64,000 bases of DNA from an uncultured Bacteroidales bacterium. Lineage in GTDB: Bacteria > Bacteroidota > Bacteroidia > Bacteroidales > Paludibacteraceae. This document shows, piece after piece, positions 53,025 through 60,817 of this stretch (position 1 is the stretch's first letter; the number at the start of each line of letters is the position of its first letter). The translations under genes and the position numbers were made by a program. The stretch covers positions 54,206-118,205 of the forward strand of contig CAMOJA010000005.1 of the NCBI GenBank assembly GCA_946616535.1, read 5' to 3'. The notes under the pieces are model-generated. The model was not told where the DNA came from. It made no database searches and worked only from the letters and a program-made list of their open reading frames with translations.

Positions 53025-53642
53025 ATGACGTATACGCAGTTTTATAATCAGTGGCATGGCTTAGGTTGTTTTTCGGTGCATCAGGTCCATGCTATATCGC
53101 CGGATTTTAACCGCGCTAACTGGCATCAGTGGCAGAAGTACGGATATATCGTGATGCTGCGTAGGGGCTGGTATGCATTCGCGGATTATCTGCAGCAACC
53201 GGATTATGCGTGGTACTTTGCTGGTAGGATTTATACCCCATCGTACATCAGTCTGCATACGGCGCTATCTTTCTATGGCATTATACCGGAAGCTGTGGTG
53301 GAAATCACGAGTGTAACTACGCAGAAGACCTGCCGGTATGAGAATGCATTCGGCCAATTCAGTTACCAGACCGTCCGTCCGCGACTCTTCTGGGGATTTG
53401 AACCTAAAACAATGCGCGATGGGAAGCAGTATATGATGGCTACTCCGGAAAAAGCAATCATTGACCTGTTATACCTCTACCCGCAATATTCCTCCGTCGA
53501 AGACATGCGCGAATTGCGCCTTGATGAGGATTGGATGCATGATGAACTGAATCTCGCCCGGCTAAAGGAATTTGCGGAGCGTATCAATAGTCCCATTCTT
53601 AATAAGCGAATCAAGTTGTTATTAAAGGCACACGAACTATGA
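53025..53642 (+). CDS. AbiEi-family antitoxin of a type IV toxin-antitoxin system
   Basis: A 205-residue protein. The N-terminal winged-helix (about 1-60, FSVHQVHAISPDFNRANWHQ, YIVMLRRGWYAF) is the DNA-binding domain that autoregulates AbiE operons. The C-terminal antitoxin domain follows, with SYISLHTALSFYGIIPE and the conserved ATPEKAIIDLLYLYP. The start codon of the next gene overlaps its stop (ATGA), as expected for AbiEi-AbiEii. The antitoxin is intact while its toxin partner is broken. Confidence 0.87.
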   Translation: MTYTQFYNQWHGLGCFSVHQVHAISPDFNRANWHQWQKYGYIVMLRRGWYAFADYLQQPDYAWYFAGRIYTPSYISLHTALSFYGIIPEAVVEITSVTTQKTCRYENAFGQFSYQTVRPRLFWGFEPKTMRDGKQYMMATPEKAIIDLLYLYPQYSSVEDMRELRLDEDWMHDELNLARLKEFAERINSPILNKRIKLLLKAHEL

Positions 53643-53995
53643 TTGATATGGAGTACATACGGGGATTCTATCCCCCGTACATCGCGCAGAATGCCGCTTT
53701 TCAGAAGCACATGCTCAAGGAATATGTGGAGTTGCTGGCATTGGAATGGATTGCGCGCTCGCCTTATGCATCAAAATTAATCTTCATTGGAGGTACTAAT
53801 TTGCGCCTGATACATGGTATAGATCGCTTCTCCGAGGATTTGGATTTTGACTGCAAAAGACTTTCGGCTGCGCTATTATCATTCCGGAAATCAAAGCCCT
53901 CATTACCCTTCAAAACCTCTATGACTACATCGAAAAGAATCTCTAATTACGAATTACGTCATCCCGTAATCCCGAGAAATAAAAACGGTTCGTAA
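53639..53995 (+). pseudogene. AbiEii toxin, truncated and joined to foreign 3' sequence
   Basis: The first 80 or so residues match the AbiEii nucleotidyltransferase: AFQKHMLKEYVELLALEWI, then FIGGTNLRLIHGIDRFSEDLDFD with the GG and DxD-like catalytic features. After DCKRLS the similarity stops, and only about 40 unrelated residues follow (normal length about 260-280). In a different frame the 3' part reads IIPEIKALITLQNLYDYIEK then a stop, which looks like the end of another protein. I infer a deletion or rearrangement that removed most of the toxin. A 7-nt repeat tract begins at that second stop codon. Confidence 0.8.
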
Positions 53996-54032
53996 TCCCG
54001 TAATTTCGTAATTACGAATCCCGAAAAAACAT
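53943..54032. repeat. Tandem tract (CGTAATCC/AATTACG)n
   Basis: Seven to eight imperfect 7-8 nt units with inverted character (CGTAATTACG), occupying the gap between the abiEii remnant and the four-helix-bundle gene. Confidence 0.85.
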
Positions 54033-54060
54033 CATCATTAACCCCTTAAATAAATCTTTT

Positions 54061-54804
54061 ATGAAAATAGGTGTTGCCGGATATTATTGGTTAGATACAT
54101 GGATCCTCGCGAATGTCATCCAACTCGCTACCCAGGACTTCTGCAAATCCTTTCTCAATCTGCAGAACGACCCCTGCGGGCGGCAATTCGACCAGATGAC
54201 GCAGGCGGCACGTTCCTGTACCGCCAATATCGCCGAGGGTAATTCGCGCCATTACACCTCGCGCGAGACGGAAATGAAACTGACCGACGTAGCTCGCGCC
54301 AGCCTCTCCGAACTGGCAAATGATTATATCAACTGGCTTCTTCAAGCCGATCAGTTACCGTGGTCGAATCAATCGCCGGAATATATCTCTATTGCCGCTC
54401 ACCCATTAGACATACCAGAGTACAAGGACGATGTCCAATATCAGAGTTCGCGACATATCCTGCTGCAAAAGCATAAGTTCGACTCTTGGCTCAAGACGAC
54501 AGATTCTATGCAAGCGGCTCGATGCATTTTGGTGCTCTGCAACCGCCTGACGACTATGCTCAACAAGCAGATAGAGAAGCAGTTATCTTCCTTTACGGAA
54601 GAAGGAGGTTTTGCGGAAGCACTTACTGCCGAACGCCTCAAGCAGCGCACTGCCGACAGCCTCTCTGAGGATGCCCCGCAATGTCCAGTATGCGGTAAAC
54701 CGATGATCAAACGGATGGCAAAAAAAGGCGTTAACTCCGGTAAGCCGTTCTGGAGCTGCAGCGATTACCCTAATTGCACCGGCACCCGAAAATTTGAAAA
54801 ATAA
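54061..54804 (+). CDS. Four-helix-bundle suffix-domain protein with C4 zinc finger
   Basis: A 247-residue protein. Residues about 10-105 form a helical region related to the 23S rRNA intervening-sequence four-helix-bundle proteins (FDQMTQAARSCTANIAEGN is the characteristic helix). A second helical part extends to about 190. The C-terminus is a topoisomerase-type zinc finger: CPVCGKPMIKR ... FWSCSDYPNC. It fits the family named four helix bundle suffix domain. The zinc finger suggests binding to single-stranded DNA or RNA. Repeat DNA flanks it on both sides and no promoter consensus is visible. Confidence 0.8.
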   Translation: MKIGVAGYYWLDTWILANVIQLATQDFCKSFLNLQNDPCGRQFDQMTQAARSCTANIAEGNSRHYTSRETEMKLTDVARASLSELANDYINWLLQADQLPWSNQSPEYISIAAHPLDIPEYKDDVQYQSSRHILLQKHKFDSWLKTTDSMQAARCILVLCNRLTTMLNKQIEKQLSSFTEEGGFAEALTAERLKQRTADSLSEDAPQCPVCGKPMIKRMAKKGVNSGKPFWSCSDYPNCTGTRKFEK

Positions 54805-54807
54805 CCC

Positions 54808-54957
54808 TTCCTAATCCCGAGAAATTAAACCCTTCGTAATCCCGTAATTACGAATTACGTTATAACGATATTCCCCCTTCGTAATCCCGTAATTACGTCA
54901 TTCCGTCATCCCAAAAAAACTGAATGCTGAATACTGATAACTGAATACTGACAACTG
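54808..54957. repeat. Compound tandem tract (CGTAATCCC type, then CTGANNA type)
   Basis: About 100 bp of CGTAATCC/AATTACG units continue into seven 7-nt CTGANNN units. It is the longest tract in the window and combines two unit families found separately elsewhere. Confidence 0.85.
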
Positions 54958-55010
54958 AATGCTAATCACAAAAAAAATCACAACAAAATGCGATTTTTTT
55001 TCGTCCAATC

Positions 55011-55042
55011 CTTGCACAATTCAAAAAAAAGCAGTACCTTTG
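55011..55042 (+). promoter_or_regulatory. Promoter for the AAA ATPase gene, with repeated leader element
   Basis: CTTG, 20 nt (A8 run), TACCTTTG. Immediately downstream CGTGACGTAAAA occurs twice (55055-55066 and 55069-55080), a possible operator. Confidence 0.85.
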
Positions 55043-55115
55043 CAGCGGATTTTTCGTGACGTAAAAGCCGTGACGTAAAATACGACATGAATAACAAGCA
55101 TAAAATCAGTATGTT

Positions 55116-56246
55116 ATGAAAGATGGCGCTCTGTATTTCAACCCGTTTTCTATCACGTCTTATATGGGACCGGAGTATTTCTGCGACCGTATAAACGAGA
55201 TCAACGAATTAACGGAGGCTTTACGCAACAGGCGTAATGTGACGTTAATTAGTCCTCGTCGTGTTGGCAAAACAGGATTGATTCAGCATTTATTTCGTTC
55301 GCTGGAATCCAAACAGGTGCATTGCATCTATGTGGATTTATTCAGCACGTCTAATCTGCAGGAATTTACAAAGGTCTTTGCGGAAGCAGTACTGAGCGCA
55401 CGTATTACCCCTTATTCTGAGCGCGTATGGCAAGAAATCACCCATTTTTTTGCTTCGTTACGTCCGGTCATTACGCCCGACCCGGTAAGCGGGATGCCTC
55501 AATGCTCGATTGATATTCAGCCTAAACGAGAGGAATGGACGTTGCAACAGATTTTTGCCTATCTGGAGAAATCGGAACAGCCATGTTATATTGCGTTGGA
55601 TGAGTTTCAGGTTATCGTAGAGTATCAGGACGTGAAAATGGAGGCATTGTTGCGCAGCTATATCCAGCAATTGACAAATGTGCAGTTTATTTTTGCCGGT
55701 AGCAAAAAGCATATGATGACTGAGATGTTTGTATCTGCCAAGCGTCCATTCTATCGCAGTTCACAGATGATGAATATCGATGTGATAGATGAACAGCAGT
55801 ACTATCAGTTTGCAGCCAAGCATCTTTCCGCAAATGGTCAGCAGATAGATGAAGCTACGTTTCATGAGCTCTACCAACTGGTGGATGGCTATACGTGGTT
55901 TGTACAGGCGCTCTTAAACCGACTTTATCAGACCAAGAATCCGCAAATAGATTTTAATACCGTGTTGCAAACGCTAAACCGGATATTACAAGAAGAAGTG
56001 AGTTCGTATCAAATGTATTGCCGGTTAATTACGGATCGTCAATTACGCGTCATTCGTGCTATAGCGAAAGAAGGGACTGTAAAAGAACCGGGTAGCAATG
56101 CCTTCCTTCAGAAATACCAATTGGGTGCGTATAGTACAGTGAGAGGGGCTATTCTTGCGATGGTTGAGAAAGAATTGCTGTACCAAAAAGAAGATGGCAG
56201 TTATGTTGTGTATGACAAGTTCTTTGGTCATTGGCTAAAGAAGTAA
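55116..56246 (+). CDS. AAA/STAND-type ATPase of the archaeal-ATPase-like family
   Basis: A 376-residue protein. Walker A is SPRRVGKTGLIQ (about 46-57), Walker B CYIALDEFQVI, and the arginine/sensor region FIFAGSKKHMM. The C-terminal winged helix includes FLQKYQLGAYSTVRGAILAMVEKELL. These proteins are frequent in Bacteroidota accessory regions and are usually annotated only as ATP-binding proteins; some relatives act in defence or transposition, but nothing here decides it. It runs directly into the DUF3737 gene. Confidence 0.8.
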   Translation: MKDGALYFNPFSITSYMGPEYFCDRINEINELTEALRNRRNVTLISPRRVGKTGLIQHLFRSLESKQVHCIYVDLFSTSNLQEFTKVFAEAVLSARITPYSERVWQEITHFFASLRPVITPDPVSGMPQCSIDIQPKREEWTLQQIFAYLEKSEQPCYIALDEFQVIVEYQDVKMEALLRSYIQQLTNVQFIFAGSKKHMMTEMFVSAKRPFYRSSQMMNIDVIDEQQYYQFAAKHLSANGQQIDEATFHELYQLVDGYTWFVQALLNRLYQTKNPQIDFNTVLQTLNRILQEEVSSYQMYCRLITDRQLRVIRAIAKEGTVKEPGSNAFLQKYQLGAYSTVRGAILAMVEKELLYQKEDGSYVVYDKFFGHWLKK

Positions 56247-56269
56247 TCGTTCCCCTTGTGGATAAGAAA

Positions 56270-57046
56270 ATGCAAATCTCTGACCAATATTTCGATGGCG
56301 AGCGGCCGCTATACGAGAGCCGCGACCTGCGCCTCGAGCGCGTTACTATTGGTGAAGGTGAGTCGGGACTCAAAGAGTCTCGTCGTGTCGAAGCCGTCGA
56401 ATGTCGTTTCGAAGGCATGTACGTCATCTGGGAATGCGAGGACGTTACCTGCCGCAACTGCTATTTCGCGCCTTCCGATCGCGCACCGCTCTGGTACTGC
56501 CGCAATCTGCGGCTCTTTGACTGCCTCATCGATGCACCGAAAGCCTTTCGCGAGATAGACCGTCTGACCCTCGAGCGAATCAAGATGACCGACGGTGCGG
56601 AAGCATTCTGGTACTGCCGTTCCGGTGAGATCTCCGACCTCCAAATCGAGCAGGCTACGTACGCCTTTATGCATTCCCGCGATCTGACTCTTAGGAATCT
56701 GAACCTCGTCGGCAAATACACCTTCCAATACGCCCGTAACATCGAGATCCATAATGCTATCCTTGATACCAAAGATGCTTTTTGGAATAGCGAGAATGTC
56801 ACGGTCTATGACTCCGAGATCAAAAGCGAATACCTCGGATGGTACTCCAAAAACCTCCGTTTGGTGCGCTGCCGCATAGCCGGAACCCAGCCGCTCTGCT
56901 ATGCCGAGAACCTGATTCTGGAGGACTGCTCTTTCGCCCCCGATGCCGACCGTGCCTTCGAGAAATCCTCCGTCAAAGCGACCATCATAGGCGACATCAC
57001 TTCCATCGTCGATCCTCTTCCCGGCTCGCTAATCGAAAATTGCTAA
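56270..57046 (+). CDS. DUF3737 family protein (beta-helix-like)
   Basis: A 258-residue protein begun at MQISDQYFDGERPLYESRDL, where the family start (xQxFxGERPLfxxxDL) is expected. The longer frame starts inside the ATPase gene and is less likely. The body has repeating short strands ending in Cys, Trp and Tyr (WYCRNLRLFDCLI, FWYCRSGEISDL, FWNSENVTVYDSEI), the pattern of a right-handed beta-helix. No catalytic motif is visible and the function is unknown. Base composition is more GC-rich than in the ATPase gene, so the two may have separate origins. A terminator follows. Confidence 0.82.
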   Translation: MQISDQYFDGERPLYESRDLRLERVTIGEGESGLKESRRVEAVECRFEGMYVIWECEDVTCRNCYFAPSDRAPLWYCRNLRLFDCLIDAPKAFREIDRLTLERIKMTDGAEAFWYCRSGEISDLQIEQATYAFMHSRDLTLRNLNLVGKYTFQYARNIEIHNAILDTKDAFWNSENVTVYDSEIKSEYLGWYSKNLRLVRCRIAGTQPLCYAENLILEDCSFAPDADRAFEKSSVKATIIGDITSIVDPLPGSLIENC

Positions 57047-57063
57047 CCCCTAAAATCCCTAAA

Positions 57064-57092
57064 AAGTCGCTTCCCCTGAGGCGATTTTTTTA
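57064..57092 (+). terminator. Terminator after the DUF3737 gene
   Basis: AGTCGCTTC and GAGGCGATT flank CCCT, followed by T7. A very similar hairpin lies at 63427-63456. Confidence 0.85.
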
Positions 57093-57093
57093 C

Positions 57094-57124
57094 CTCTAAA
57101 CTCTAAACTTTCAACTTTCAACTG
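57094..57124. repeat. Heptanucleotide tract (CTAAACT/TTCAACT)n
   Basis: Four units (CTAAACT, CTAAACT, TTCAACT, TTCAACT) between terminator and the hipB promoter. Confidence 0.85.
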
Positions 57125-57141
57125 AAAATTCCACGAATTTT

Positions 57142-57173
57142 CTTGCACAATTCAAAAAAAAGCTATATCTTTG
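57142..57173 (+). promoter_or_regulatory. Promoter for hipBA
   Basis: CTTG, 20 nt (A8 run), TATCTTTG. Confidence 0.85.
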
Positions 57174-57190
57174 CGCCAGATTTTGATTTT

Positions 57191-57245
57191 AAAAGCAATC
57201 ATTAAGTATTAATAATGCAGTTAATGTGCGCAAAAGCAATCATTA
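57191..57245 (+). promoter_or_regulatory. Candidate HipB operator: 14-bp direct repeat
   Basis: AAAAGCAATCATTA occurs at 57191-57204 and again at 57232-57245, between the promoter and hipB. Spacing is 41 bp, about four helical turns. HipB-type antitoxins autoregulate from such sites; the assignment here is inference. Confidence 0.5.
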
Positions 57246-57259
57246 TGATAGACTATTTT

Positions 57260-57550
57260 ATGACAAATGAGGCGTTGCTGCAATACGTAGGAAAACAGAT
57301 GCAGCAGATGCGAATCAATGCGCGGTTGAGTCAGCAACAATTGGCGGAACGCGCTGGTGTTTCGCGTTCGACTATTACGCAGGTGGAGAATGGCAAGGGA
57401 ATGAAGCTGGAGTCCATCGTGGCTATGTTGCGTGTGCTTAATAAGTTAGAGATCCTCAACAACTTTGAGACGCAGGCTTTAGTCAGTCCGTTGTTGATTG
57501 CTAAACAAGAAGGTAAAACCCCTAAACGTATTCGTCCTCGTCATGATTGA
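57260..57550 (+). CDS. hipB: HipB-like antitoxin, XRE-family regulator
   Basis: A 96-residue helix-turn-helix protein started at MTNEALLQYVGKQM; the earlier in-frame ATGs lie in the operator region. The HTH is LSQQQLAERAGVSRSTITQVENG (about 20-42), followed by a dimerisation helix and a Lys/Arg-rich tail (KTPKRIRPRHD). The tail probably engages HipA or DNA. Its stop overlaps the hipA start by 8 bp. Confidence 0.87.
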   Translation: MTNEALLQYVGKQMQQMRINARLSQQQLAERAGVSRSTITQVENGKGMKLESIVAMLRVLNKLEILNNFETQALVSPLLIAKQEGKTPKRIRPRHD

Positions 57551-58847
57551 TTTTGCGAACATATATCTATGGGATTTGCATATGGCATCCCTGTCGGAAG
57601 ATGCATCCGGTCGTATCACGATGGAGTATACGCCGGAGTTTGTCAATAGCGGTTATAACCCGTCGCCCCTTTTTGTGACACCGGAGAAAGGGAAAATTTA
57701 CGAATTCTCCCAATTGCCATTCCAGACCTTTAAAGGGTTACCGGGTTTTATTGCAGATTGTCTTCCGGATAAGTTCGGTACTGCAATAATCAATCATTGG
57801 TTGGAGAAATCTGGGCGTTCGAGGGATAGTTATACAACCATTGAGCGCTTACTGTATCAAGGCTCGCGTGCAATGGGAGCACTGCGCTTTGAACCTCAGG
57901 AGCGCAAGGATCTGAATAAGCAAGTGGCTATCGATTTGGACGGATTGATTGCGGCGACCGCAGAGGTGTTAGGCGAGCGTATGCAGTTCAATACCAATTT
58001 ACAAACGGATGACGAGGCTCTCCTTACTATTTTGCGCGTAGGCACGTCTGCCGGAGGAGCAAGACCAAAAGCCGTTGTGGCTTATAACAAAGAGACAGGT
58101 GACTTGCGTTCAGGACAAGTAGATGCGCCGGAGGGATACGAACATTGGCTACTGAAGTTAGATGGTGTGAATGAGAATAATCCGGGTTCGTATAGCGAGA
58201 CAACGAACTACGGCTGCTTGGAGTATGCTTACTATAAGATGGTGTTGGACTGTGGTATCGAGATGATGGAGTCAGGGCTATTGGAAGATGGGAAGCGGCA
58301 TCATTTTATGACGAAGCGTTTTGACCGAATAGGCGGCAGTCATCGCGTACATATGGTCTCGCTTTGTGGCATGGCGCACTATGACTATAACCAACCCGAT
58401 TCATGGTCGTACGAGCAGTTATTCCGTGTGATGAGGGGCCTGCGGTTGACCCAACCGGAGATGGAGCAAGCCTATCGAAGGATGGTGTTCAACGTAATAG
58501 GGTGCAACCAGGATGACCATACGAAAAACATCGAGTTCCTGATGGATATAGATGGAGTGTGGAAGCTATCACCTGCATACGACATGTCCTATGCGGTGGG
58601 AACCGGATACACGCGTCGACATCAGATGTCAGTAAACGGGAAACGCCTGCATATCACACGTACTGACTTATTGACGGTGGCTGCTGAAGCCGGCATAAAG
58701 ACAGCGAAAGCCAATGAGATCATCGACCAGACCCTGGATGTGATAGGACGATTTGACGAGTACGTCGGAGTCTCTATTCCTGAATGGATGAAACAACCGA
58801 TTCAAAAGCAGTTGTATGCAGTTCGTGCAGAAATGGTGTATTTATGA
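57543..58847 (+). CDS. hipA: HipA-family serine/threonine kinase toxin
   Basis: A 434-residue single-chain HipA. The N-subdomain (about 1-105) includes LPFQTFKGLPGFIADCLPDKFG. The Gly-rich ATP segment is GTSAGGARPKAVV, the catalytic-loop motif NQDDHTKNIEFL holds the proton-acceptor Asp, and LSPAYDMSYA is the metal-binding equivalent of DFG. All catalytic features seem intact. HipA kinases phosphorylate aminoacyl-tRNA synthetases in characterised cases; the target here is unknown. It starts within hipB and overlaps the third gene by 4 bp. Confidence 0.9.
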   Translation: MIDFANIYLWDLHMASLSEDASGRITMEYTPEFVNSGYNPSPLFVTPEKGKIYEFSQLPFQTFKGLPGFIADCLPDKFGTAIINHWLEKSGRSRDSYTTIERLLYQGSRAMGALRFEPQERKDLNKQVAIDLDGLIAATAEVLGERMQFNTNLQTDDEALLTILRVGTSAGGARPKAVVAYNKETGDLRSGQVDAPEGYEHWLLKLDGVNENNPGSYSETTNYGCLEYAYYKMVLDCGIEMMESGLLEDGKRHHFMTKRFDRIGGSHRVHMVSLCGMAHYDYNQPDSWSYEQLFRVMRGLRLTQPEMEQAYRRMVFNVIGCNQDDHTKNIEFLMDIDGVWKLSPAYDMSYAVGTGYTRRHQMSVNGKRLHITRTDLLTVAAEAGIKTAKANEIIDQTLDVIGRFDEYVGVSIPEWMKQPIQKQLYAVRAEMVYL

Positions 58848-60055
58848 CTCGCGTATTAGATAACTATATCATCTCCCCTTCTACCCGCTACGAGTCTCAT
58901 CGGCTCATCTATGCGCCTCAGGGCGAAGACCCCATCGAATTGGGCGGCGTTCTTGCCGCTGCGCTTTTCTGCGCCTTCATTATCGATACCGACGAAGGCG
59001 ATCGGCGAGAACTGGCTTTGGATTCCGATGAGCAATGCGAAGCATGGTTCCAAGCCTACGAACGAGAGGTGCGTCGGGAGGACTGGGGCTATCTCTCGGC
59101 CGAGATATCCCAACTGCGAGATAACTACGTTCAATTGGCGGTTGATTCAATTACCCTCCATGATATCTGTCCCAATAATCGCCTGCTTGAACTGGCGATG
59201 GAACTCACCGTGACGTACATGCAGCATCTCGTTCTGAAAATCTACCGTGAACATATATGGGATCTCATCCCATGGACGGAACCTTTCGCTCAATGGCTCA
59301 TTGATGCAGCCCGCGTCGAGACACGTCGGCAACGTTTCCTCCATATCGATTGGGCCGATGCACCAACAGTGGATTTTCTCGCCAATGACCAATCACAAAT
59401 CACAAATGACCAATCAACAATAACCAATAACCTATCACCAATCGAGCCGCCCACCTTCTTCTTCGAAGGCGAAAAAGCCGCAGACATCATGGAGCGCTAT
59501 CTCCAGTGGCTCTCCGATGAATACGTGGCTATGAAGCAGGAAATACCCGGCGCTAAAATCACTTCAGCCGACCGCAAATATATCTTTTCGCAGGAAACCG
59601 ATTGGGCGTTTTTGTCCGATGAAATCGACCAATTGGATGCCTCAGAGCAAAAAGAATGGACCCGATGGCAACAGGAGTGGAGTAGGTTCCTTTCCGATCG
59701 ACTCTTGCCCAAGAAAGAAATTCGCTTCTGGGCGGAAGATGTGCCCGAAGAAGTGCAGACTCATCTCCTCTACCATCTCCAACTCATGGAGCAACATCCC
59801 GCCCATTTCCGTGATCTCACTACCGCTGTCTATGCCATGCGCCAACTCGGCTATATTCGCCGTAAATGCTCGGACAAGGACATGCGCCAATGGCTTAGCG
59901 AGCATCTCAAACTCAATTATACCGAGCGCAACAACGCCTCGCAGTTCCGACGCGCTATGCGCGAACATGGGCGCTATACGCCGGAAGTACGAGACGAAGT
60001 CATGCTCCTCGAGACTATGGGATTCTTCCGCTTTCAAGTTCCCGCAGAAGAATAG
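58844..60055 (+). CDS. Unknown protein translationally coupled to hipA (403 aa)
   Basis: Starts at ATG 58844, overlapping the hipA stop (ATGA). The longer frame reads back through hipA and is rejected. The protein is acidic and helical, with no signal or membrane segment. It has WxxE/Trp-rich stretches (EDWGYLSAEISQLRDNY, HIWDLIPWTEPFAQWL). The C-terminal half contains LGYIRRKCSDKDMRQWLSEHLKLNY, which reads like a helical DNA- or protein-binding module. I do not recognise a family. A tract of eight 7-nt units encodes its NDQSQITNDQSTITNNLSPI segment. Its 3' end overlaps the convergent gene at 60015 by 41 bp. Confidence 0.65.
   Translation: MTRVLDNYIISPSTRYESHRLIYAPQGEDPIELGGVLAAALFCAFIIDTDEGDRRELALDSDEQCEAWFQAYEREVRREDWGYLSAEISQLRDNYVQLAVDSITLHDICPNNRLLELAMELTVTYMQHLVLKIYREHIWDLIPWTEPFAQWLIDAARVETRRQRFLHIDWADAPTVDFLANDQSQITNDQSTITNNLSPIEPPTFFFEGEKAADIMERYLQWLSDEYVAMKQEIPGAKITSADRKYIFSQETDWAFLSDEIDQLDASEQKEWTRWQQEWSRFLSDRLLPKKEIRFWAEDVPEEVQTHLLYHLQLMEQHPAHFRDLTTAVYAMRQLGYIRRKCSDKDMRQWLSEHLKLNYTERNNASQFRRAMREHGRYTPEVRDEVMLLETMGFFRFQVPAEE
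59383..59438. repeat. In-frame heptamer tract, eight units, in the hipA-linked gene
   Basis: Eight consecutive 7-nt units of the CAATNAC family, the longest tract found inside a coding frame in this window. Confidence 0.9.
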
Positions 60056-60416
60056 CCCGTACGAAATTCCCGAACTGCGCAATAATCCGCTTCCCTGTTA
60101 CGGGATCACCATGCCCCTTCGCTTGCCGTATCCATCGTTCATATAGCTCCGAATACCGCGGATGATCGGCATCGTGCTCTATACGCGATGCCTCTTGACA
60201 AACAGCCTTCCATTTGTTGTTCTGTACTTCCTCAGCGGCTGTCCGAGGTGCATACTTGTAGTTCCGCTTATCCCGCGCAAAGGCCTCTTTCGGACCACAT
60301 TTAATAATCTTTCCGTCCGGTAAACGGAATTTCTTCTGTCGCATCACAATCCGATCTTGCTTACTGAATTTGCCGGTCAAATCATCAATTCCCGGCGCTG
60401 TTGTAAAAATTGCCAT
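60015..60416 (-). CDS. Small conserved protein, Bacteroidales accessory type
   Basis: A 133-residue basic protein starting MAIFTTAPGIDDLTGKFSK. The middle has VMRQKKFRLPDGKIIKCGPKEAF. The C-terminus KWKAVCQEASRIEHD, HPRYSELYERW and GNFVRAILLRE is clearly related to the fragment at 63210-63404 (KWKQACRDAQLIIRD, HPRYMELYNRW, AAFVRAVLVHE). I have no function for the family. It overlaps the 3' end of the hipA-linked gene on the other strand. It lies downstream of DUF3987 on the same strand. Confidence 0.65.
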   Translation of the reverse strand: MAIFTTAPGIDDLTGKFSKQDRIVMRQKKFRLPDGKIIKCGPKEAFARDKRNYKYAPRTAAEEVQNNKWKAVCQEASRIEHDADHPRYSELYERWIRQAKGHGDPVTGKRIIAQFGNFVRAILLRELESGRIP

Positions 60417-60458
60417 TTTCTTTTCCTTTTTTTAAAATTTTTTTTATTATCATTGGGG

Positions 60459-60495
60459 CCCCCAGCGTAAACGAGCGAAGCGTTTGCGATGGGGG
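60459..60495. other. Strong GC-rich hairpin at GGGGCCCCC
   Basis: CCCCC-AGCGTAAACG and CGTTTGCG-AT-GGGGG pair around AGCGAAG. The motif GGGCCCCC recurs at 62438-62445 on the other side of DUF3987, so the gene is bracketed by it. Confidence 0.5.
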
Positions 60496-60610
60496 AAAGC
60501 GTAGCTCAAAGCGAGAGTTCCTATGAGCGATTGTATCGCGAATCGTACCGAGCTTTAGAGCAAGCGGGCGTTAGTTGTTCCTTCGTTGTTCCTTAGTTCT
60601 TGGTTGGTTG
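60496..60610. other. Structured noncoding stretch downstream of DUF3987
   Basis: No gene. Several short palindromes are visible (GCGAT-TGT-ATCGC near 60528). No similarity to a known RNA was recognised. Confidence 0.3.
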
Positions 60611-60817
60611 TTAACCTACCTTCTGCCTAACCTCTCCCTCACCAATTTGCATCTTTCTCGCACTTCTGCGAGAACTCTTGTTTTGTCCATTAGGTCGAAT
60701 GGTATTCGACAATAATTTTTGACATGTCGCTATGTCGCTTTGTCGCTTTCTCTGTATTTCGCTATATTTCAGCATCTTACATGCGCCTCGCAAAGCGACA
60801 TAGCGACAAAGCGTCAT
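60611..60817 (-). CDS. Possible 68-residue protein overlapping the DUF3987 stop
   Basis: Its ATG overlaps the DUF3987 stop by 4 bp (ATGA), which would fit translational coupling. However, the N-terminal part translates an 8-nt repeat and an inverted repeat, the composition is basic and unlike a folded domain, and no family is recognised. It may be a chance frame. Confidence 0.25.
   Translation of the reverse strand: MTLCRYVALRGACKMLKYSEIQRKRQSDIATCQKLLSNTIRPNGQNKSSRRSARKMQIGEGEVRQKVG
60728..60805. repeat. 14-bp inverted repeat with 8-nt direct repeats
   Basis: CGCTATGTCGCTTT (60728-60741) is perfectly inverted at 60792-60805. The arms contain tandem TGTCGCTA/TGTCGCTT units. The hairpin sits right at the end of the DUF3987 gene and may stabilise or terminate its mRNA. 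Confidence 0.7.

Noticed and set aside
54061..54804. Four-helix-bundle protein as the Avd accessory factor of a diversity-generating retroelement
   Set aside because: No reverse transcriptase and no template/variable repeat pair is visible, and the zinc finger fits the suffix-domain family instead.
55055..55080. CGTGACGTAAAA repeat as another heptamer tract
   Set aside because: The period is 14 nt with only two copies and it lies in a leader; a regulator site is equally likely, so it is noted only with the promoter.
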